From the NCBI GenBank assembly GCA_002449335.1, contig DKDL01000127.1:2008-12480 (forward strand): a DNA stretch of 10,473 nt. The letters run 5' to 3'. A program made the translations under genes and the position numbers. Origin of the DNA: Succinatimonas sp. UBA6849. GTDB lineage: Bacteria; Pseudomonadota; Gammaproteobacteria; Enterobacterales; Succinivibrionaceae. Of this stretch, positions 6,666 through 10,473 are shown piece by piece. Below the pieces are notes generated by a model, which did no database searches, had not been told where the DNA came from, and worked only from the letters and a program-made list of their open reading frames with translations. The first letter of the stretch is position 1. The number at the start of each line of letters is the position of its first letter.

Positions 6666-7805
6666 ATGAATAAGTGCATGAATAAAAAGTTTCTTTTATC
6701 AATACTTGCAATCAGTATTGTTCCATTTAGTTCTAATGCAGCGACTGTCTACAGTAAAGATGGTACCTCATTAGATGTTTTTGGCTCTGTAAGTGCGATG
6801 GCAATGACTGATAAAGCTGCACGTACCATTAAAAGTTCTACAGAGAAAAAGAACAGCGACAATACCTTATTAACCTCTGTTCATGCAGGTATTGCAGGCA
6901 GAAGTAAAATTACCGATGGTATTTATGCACTGGCTTATTCAGAATGGTTAATGCCTACTGGTAACAACGGTGTTGATACCATTAAAGCAAGATCACAATA
7001 TGTAGGTGTAGATGCTCAGGAATTAGGTACTTTAACCTTAGGTCGAGGTGATAATGCCTACTATGCAGTAGCTGGTGTTACCGATGTCTTTACTGAGCTT
7101 GATCCTAGAGTAAATGATCACTATGCCTATGGCGATCAGATGCCATCACTTATCATGTACAGTCTGTCCTCAATGGGTTGGGATTTACGCCTATCATTTC
7201 AGACAGCCTCAGATGACATCAATGATACTAAAGTCAACATCCACAATGGAGCTGCTTTTTCTGTTGCTACAAGATTACAATCTGGAATCTCTGTAAGCTA
7301 CGGTATGAGCTACTATGATTTCCAGTACAATAACAATCAGGAGTCAGTGTCAGCTTTTGCCAAAATTGTAAATAAGATGCACTATAAGTCACTAAACGAT
7401 ACTTTTAGTGCAAACTTGTTTAAACCTTCATGGAAGATTGATAAAGGTGTTTCTATCTCATACGGTACCTTTGGTGAGGGGCTCTATGCAGGTGCTAATT
7501 TTACTGTATCAAAATATGACAACTTTACCCATAAGCTCTACAGCGTCGATACCGTTGTAAATTACACCTTTGACAACGGATTAGGCTTTAGTGCAGGTTA
7601 TGGAATAAAACGCTTTAATGGAGCTAACATCATCGCTGATGTTGAGTTAGGTGCATATTACCAGGTATGCCCTACTTTTAAGATTTTTGCTGAAGGTACT
7701 ATTGATGCTTCAAGTAAGCCAGACAGATTCTATACAAAGAACTTGATTGATGATCTGTCTTTAGATAAGAACCGAGCTTTAATTGGTGCAATGTATTCAT
7801 ATTAA
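6666..7805 (+). CDS. Outer-membrane general porin (OmpC/OmpF type)
   Basis: This is an outer-membrane beta-barrel of the Gram-negative porin family, expected to form a trimeric diffusion channel. A signal peptide (MNKKFLLS, hydrophobic stretch, FSSNA) would be cleaved before ATVYSKDG. The following VYSKDGTSLDVFGSVSA matches the typical first strand of enteric porins (VYNKDG..LDLYGKV). The rest shows alternating strand patterns, a TLTLGRGDNAYYAV segment and an MPSLIMYSL segment like the loop-3 region, and the chain ends in an aromatic residue (MYSY). Three in-frame ATGs are possible: 6639, 6666 and 6678. I chose 6666 because an AAG lies 7 nt upstream and it gives a normal 25-residue signal; 6678 is nearly as good and 6639 gives an unusually long n-region. 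No specific symbol is justified. Confidence 0.88.
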   Translation: MNKCMNKKFLLSILAISIVPFSSNAATVYSKDGTSLDVFGSVSAMAMTDKAARTIKSSTEKKNSDNTLLTSVHAGIAGRSKITDGIYALAYSEWLMPTGNNGVDTIKARSQYVGVDAQELGTLTLGRGDNAYYAVAGVTDVFTELDPRVNDHYAYGDQMPSLIMYSLSSMGWDLRLSFQTASDDINDTKVNIHNGAAFSVATRLQSGISVSYGMSYYDFQYNNNQESVSAFAKIVNKMHYKSLNDTFSANLFKPSWKIDKGVSISYGTFGEGLYAGANFTVSKYDNFTHKLYSVDTVVNYTFDNGLGFSAGYGIKRFNGANIIADVELGAYYQVCPTFKIFAEGTIDASSKPDRFYTKNLIDDLSLDKNRALIGAMYSY

Positions 7806-7870
7806 GATTGAATTGCCTTAAGTTATAAAAAAGAGCTTTGCGCATGAAAAAGACTTTACTTAAGACATAG

Positions 7871-7909
7871 ATTAAGACATAGACAGACTAAATTAAGTCC
7901 TGTCTTAAT
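7871..7909 (+). repeat. Inverted repeat / hairpin downstream of the porin
   Basis: ATTAAGACA (7871-7879) and TGTCTTAAT (7901-7909) are perfect 9-bp complements. A competing fold pairs AGACAGACT (7881-7889) with AGTC-C-TGTCT (7896-7905), with one bulged C and a 6-nt loop. The motif TTAAGACATAG is also directly repeated just before (7860-7870 and 7872-7882). There is no T tract, so it might slow polymerase or stabilise the porin mRNA end, but no function is shown. Confidence 0.45.
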
Positions 7910-7972
7910 GATATCTTAAAGAAGATTGAACTTTATAAGCTAAAGTAAGGTCAAAGCAAAAGTGATTAGAAC

Positions 7973-8052
7973 ATTACGTCTTGGTTAGGCACATTTGTTC
8001 AAACGAGCATGTTAAAACATCTTTGTTTAAGAAAATTTAACTAAGACGTAAT
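7973..8052. repeat. 80-nt imperfect inverted repeat upstream of the DUF2057 gene
   Basis: ATTACGTCTTGGTTA (7973-7987) and TAACTAAGACGTAAT (8038-8052) are complementary over 15 bp with one G-U position. Inside are TTC-AAAC pairing with GTTT-aa-GAA and a central ATGTT-AA-AACAT palindrome, so the whole element could fold as one long nested hairpin. It could be a structured RNA, a regulatory leader or a small element with terminal inverted repeats; I see no clear target-site duplication. A weak promoter candidate (TTAATG 8062-8067, 17 nt, TAAGAT 8085-8090) lies between it and the gene. The remaining bases of 7806-8121 hold nothing else I can support. Confidence 0.5.
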
Positions 8053-8121
8053 AATAAAGTGTTAATGTAAAGCTCTATTGGTGCTAAGATTTCATAAGAT
8101 TTAGTTTATTAGGAAAAAAGT

Positions 8122-8892
8122 ATGTTATCAAAGAATTTAAAGTTTTCTGTATTGGCTGCAGGTCTTTTATTTAGCGTAAATGCAATGGCTGATACCGGTT
8201 TTAAGGTACCTGTTCACTACAACGTTGAATTGGTTGATGGTGAAAGTGATCCTGACAGCTACAGCCGTTTTAGCCGTACAGTAAGCTTAACTCCAGGTAA
8301 GCACCAGGTTGTTTTAACCTTTAAAGACAATTTTAAAAACGGTTCTGATTCACGTATTGTCCAGTCTATCGATCCTTTAGTTATCGATATCAACAATCTA
8401 AAAGCTGATCAGGTAGTAACCTTCCAGTAAGCAAAGCCTGCAAATGAAGATCAGGCCAAGCGTTATGCTCATCAGCAGAAGATCACCTTATCTGATACCA
8501 CAGGTCGTGTACTGCCAAGTTCTGAGGCTTCATACTTTATCTTAACCTCTGATAAAGGCTTCTCTTTAATGCGTGACTACCGTCAGGAATTAGACAGCTT
8601 AGGCAGATTATATGCTCCTGCTTACGTATCAAATGCTGATAAGGGACTTACCATGACTGAGTATGGTGCTCCTACTGTAAGAGCAACTTCTGAGTCAGGA
8701 GTCGCATCTGATCAGCAGGTTCAAGGTCTAACCCTAGAGCCTATGGGTGTTGATTCATCAGCAATGGCTACCTCAAGCACTGGTACTTCAGGTAAAGCAG
8801 ATGCTGCTACCTACAATAACTTAGTTAAGATGTACAACAGCGCAGATGATGCAACTAAGTTAAAGTTTGTAAAATACGTAATGTCACACTAA
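8122..8892 (+). pseudogene. DUF2057 (YccT-like) exported protein, interrupted by an in-frame TAA
   Basis: One continuous reading frame of 256 codons is broken only by TAA at codon 103 (8428-8430). The first part (102 residues) has a signal peptide (MLSKNLKFSVLAAGLLFSVNAMA) and a beta-rich start typical of DUF2057 (YccT) proteins: a VELVDGE segment, TPGKHQVVLTF, and IDPLVIDINNL before VVTFQ. The downstream 153 residues stay open and continue the family: NEDQAKRYAHQQKITL, then a C-terminal YNNLVKMYNSADDATKLKFVKYV like the YccT tail. From a remembered E. coli alignment, the stop falls where a Leu-like residue is expected, so TTA to TAA is a plausible single change. A good Shine-Dalgarno (AGGA, 7-nt spacing) precedes the start and a classic terminator follows the distal stop. 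The molecular role of DUF2057 is not clear to me. A sequencing error, a recent null mutation or readthrough would all fit. Confidence 0.8.
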
Positions 8893-8900
8893 TCAAAAAC

Positions 8901-8930
8901 GGCAGCTTCAATGCTGCCATTTTTTGTTTT
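8901..8930 (+). terminator. Rho-independent terminator after the DUF2057 gene
   Basis: GGCAGC (8901-8906) and GCTGCC (8913-8918) form a perfect 6-bp GC-rich stem with a 6-nt loop, followed by ATTTTTTGTTTT. It starts 8 nt after the distal TAA, which supports the two halves being one transcription unit. Confidence 0.92.
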
Positions 8931-8935
8931 ATAAA

Positions 8936-8982
8936 AGATGAAGAGTAATGGTGATATTTTAGTTTAAACTACATCTTCATCT
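8936..8982 (+). other. Long hairpin between the terminator and the glycosyltransferase genes
   Basis: AGATGAAGA (8936-8944) pairs with TCTTCATCT (8974-8982), and GTA (8945-8947) with TAC (8970-8972), with one bulged A. The loop contains the palindrome AGTTTAAACT (8961-8970). No T tract follows. It may be an operator or an mRNA structure, but no function can be assigned. Confidence 0.4.
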
Positions 8983-8998
8983 AGAATAAAGACGAAAT

Positions 8999-9035
8999 AA
9001 ATAAGCTTACTGCTGTTAGAATTTGCTTATTTTTT
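8999..9035 (+). terminator. Possible second terminator or leader hairpin before the glycosyltransferases
   Basis: AAATAAGC (8999-9006) and GCTTATTT (9025-9032) form an 8-bp AT-rich stem with an 18-nt loop, and T runs to 9035. It could back up the terminator at 8901. The loop segment TGCTGTTA (9011-9018) is complementary to TAACAGCA (9046-9053), giving an alternative pairing. Confidence 0.4.
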
Positions 9036-9090
9036 AGTACGTGCATAACAGCACACCTAAACCTAATACTAAAACAAAATTCAATATCTC

Positions 9091-9855
9091 ATGCCAAAGA
9101 CACCTCTTACCATCATCGTATTAGCTCATAATGAAGAAGATAATCTTCCGGACTGTCTTAAAAGTGCCAGTTTTGCAGGCGAAATTATTGTTGTAGACAG
9201 TTATTCAACAGATAGAACCGCAGATATCGCTAAATCTTTTGGTGCAAAAGTACTGCAAAGAGATTTAAACAATGACTATGGTGGTCAGCGTAATTTTGCA
9301 ATCTCTAATGCAACATATGAGTGGATCTTTATGCTCGACTCAGATGAGAGAATTACAGATGAGCTTGCCCATGAAATCAAGATCTGTGTTGAGAGTAACC
9401 GTGACTGTACTTATCAGGTATCACGTGAGAATCACTTTATTGAAAGAAAAGTGCTTCATGGTGTCATGAGACCTGACAAAGTAGAAAGACTCTTTAAAAA
9501 AGAAGGTTCTTTTTATGAAGGTGTTGTCCATGAAAGACTGCACTCACCTTATGATAAGAAGCTTTTAAAAGGCAGACTTATTCATTTTCCTTATAAGTCA
9601 TGGGAAGCACATTTAGAGAAGATGAACCGCTATACTACCCTGCTTGCTCATAAATATTATGAAAAAGGTAAGAAATGCCATTTTGTAAATGATATTCTAA
9701 TCAAACCTCTTTGGGCATTTTTTAAGATGTACATCATTCACGGTGGTTTCTTAGATGGTAAATTAGGTTTTGAGTTTTGTTTAACTCACTACTTCTATAC
9801 ACTAGAAAAATACTTAAAACTAAACAGCTTGAACAAATATAAAGGAAGGATCTGA
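9091..9855 (+). CDS. Family-2 glycosyltransferase, WaaE/KdtX-like (lipopolysaccharide core)
   Basis: This 254-residue cytoplasmic GT-A enzyme transfers a sugar from a nucleotide-sugar donor. The N-terminal IIVLAHNEEDNL (8-19), the DSYSTDRT segment (36-43) and the metal-binding DSDE (83-86) are standard GT2 motifs. The later VERLF (131-135) and VVHERL (145-150), followed by a helical, aromatic-rich C terminus, fit the WaaE/KdtX group, which adds glucose to inner-core heptose in lipopolysaccharide. The exact sugar is inference. No Shine-Dalgarno is visible before the ATG at 9091, but the N-terminal motif leaves no room for a later start. The stop (TGA 9853-9855) overlaps the next start by one base, so the two genes are an operon, probably for surface-glycan assembly. 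Confidence 0.9.
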   Translation: MPKTPLTIIVLAHNEEDNLPDCLKSASFAGEIIVVDSYSTDRTADIAKSFGAKVLQRDLNNDYGGQRNFAISNATYEWIFMLDSDERITDELAHEIKICVESNRDCTYQVSRENHFIERKVLHGVMRPDKVERLFKKEGSFYEGVVHERLHSPYDKKLLKGRLIHFPYKSWEAHLEKMNRYTTLLAHKYYEKGKKCHFVNDILIKPLWAFFKMYIIHGGFLDGKLGFEFCLTHYFYTLEKYLKLNSLNKYKGRI

Positions 9856-10473
9856 TGTTAATTTCAGTCATTATCTCTACATATAACAGACCTGATGCCT
9901 TAAAACTAATCTTAAGTGCATTTGATATGCAGTCTGACCGAGAATTTGAAGTAATTGTAGCTGATGATGGCTCAAAGGATGACACTAAGAAAGTTGTTCA
10001 GCAAAAAATGATCGATTGCAGTTATCCAATCACTCATGTCTACCAAAAAGATGAAGGGTTTCGTCTTGCAAGAATTAGAAATTTAGCTGCTACAAAAGCT
10101 AAAGGTGAGTATTTAATCTTTTTAGATGGTGACTGTGTTCCAAGACCTTCTTTTATAGCCTGTCACCGTAAACTTGCTCAAAAGAACTTTTTAGTAGCAG
10201 GTAACAGAATTTTATTAAAAGAAGACTTCACAAAATTCGTATTAGATAAACAGGAACCAATCTATGCTTACTCCATCTTTAAGTGGGTATCTGTCTATCT
10301 GAAACATGGAATAAACAGACTGCATCCTTTAATTGTTTTTCCTTATTTTCAGGCACTGAGAAATCTTAAGAAAAAGTGGAAAAAAGCTCGTGGTTGCAAC
10401 TTTGCTCTGTTTAAAGACGACTACTATAAAGTGGACGGATGTGACAGCGACTTTAAAGGCTGGGGCTATGAGG
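9855..10473 (+). CDS. Family-2 glycosyltransferase, partial at the window end
   Basis: An ATG at 9855 overlaps the previous TGA (TGATG) and is preceded by a strong Shine-Dalgarno, AGGAAGGA (9843-9850). The frame stays open to the window edge: 206 complete codons plus one base. It starts ISVIISTYNRPDAL (3-16), followed by VADDGSKDDT (35-44), the metal-binding DGD (91-93), RGCNFALF (179-186) and GWGYE (202-206). The last two match the C-terminal region of GT2 enzymes with a galactosyltransferase-like end, where WGYED is typical. It probably works with the upstream enzyme on lipopolysaccharide core or another surface glycan. Acceptor and donor cannot be told, and the C terminus is missing. Confidence 0.92.
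   Translation, partial: MLISVIISTYNRPDALKLILSAFDMQSDREFEVIVADDGSKDDTKKVVQQKMIDCSYPITHVYQKDEGFRLARIRNLAATKAKGEYLIFLDGDCVPRPSFIACHRKLAQKNFLVAGNRILLKEDFTKFVLDKQEPIYAYSIFKWVSVYLKHGINRLHPLIVFPYFQALRNLKKKWKKARGCNFALFKDDYYKVDGCDSDFKGWGYE

Noticed and set aside
7114..7296. Overlapping 60-codon frame inside the porin
   Set aside because: Out-of-frame shadow; the porin frame explains the sequence.
7844..7870. Eight-codon open frame MKKTLLKT after the porin
   Set aside because: Too short, no ribosome-binding site, and it runs into the repeat region; there is no support for a leader peptide.
8428..8430. Selenocysteine or pyrrolysine recoding at the internal stop
   Set aside because: The codon is TAA, not TGA or TAG, and I see no obvious structure right after it.
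8569..8892. Separate 107-residue gene starting at 8569
   Set aside because: It is the distal part of the interrupted DUF2057 gene. Coding character extends back to the TAA at 8428, and this ATG lacks a signal peptide and a well-placed ribosome-binding site.
9734..9985. Minus-strand 83-codon frame across the glycosyltransferase junction
   Set aside because: Antisense to two well-supported genes with overlapping stop/start.

Overview
The window looks like chromosomal DNA from an AT-rich, Gram-negative gammaproteobacterium. The basis is an apt-dnaX gene pair in the E. coli order, a general porin with a cleavable signal peptide, a DUF2057 (YccT-like) exported protein and two glycosyltransferases of lipopolysaccharide-core type. 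The low GC and protein style would suit a Succinivibrionaceae-like anaerobe, but that placement is inference. I see no phage, plasmid, insertion-sequence, CRISPR, tRNA or rRNA signature.

Layout. Positions 1-122 hold the end of an intergenic region with a bidirectional terminator. Positions 123-5475 (minus strand) are an apt-dnaX operon read from a good promoter near 5500-5528: apt makes adenine phosphoribosyltransferase and dnaX makes the clamp-loader subunit of DNA polymerase III. Positions 5476-5796 are a divergent intergenic region. Positions 5797-6462 (plus) encode a phosphoglycolate-phosphatase-like HAD hydrolase whose last codons double as a terminator hairpin. Positions 6666-7805 encode a porin. 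Positions 7806-8121 contain two inverted-repeat structures. Positions 8122-8892 are a DUF2057 gene split by one in-frame TAA and closed by a classic terminator. Positions 9091-10473 hold two overlapping family-2 glycosyltransferase genes, the second cut by the window end.

The main discovery candidate is dnaX. It encodes 1566 residues, against about 643 in E. coli. The AAA+ core and domain III (residues 1-390) and the tau C-terminal domain (about 1428-1556) are recognisable. Between them lies roughly 1000 residues of low-complexity Asn/Ser/Thr/Ala/Val-rich linker. Exactly where domain III ends there is an 11-A run. It is followed, at 5 nt spacing, by a 9-bp hairpin that an outer 4-bp helix can extend. 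Both alternative frames stop within a few codons. This is a textbook layout for making a short gamma-type subunit of about 398 residues by -1 ribosomal frameshifting or polymerase slippage. One gene would then yield a compact gamma and a tau with a giant tether.

Other points of interest are the nonsense-interrupted DUF2057 gene, an 80-nt inverted repeat upstream of it, a Cys-rich N-terminal extension on Apt, and a terminator embedded in the 3' end of the phosphatase gene.
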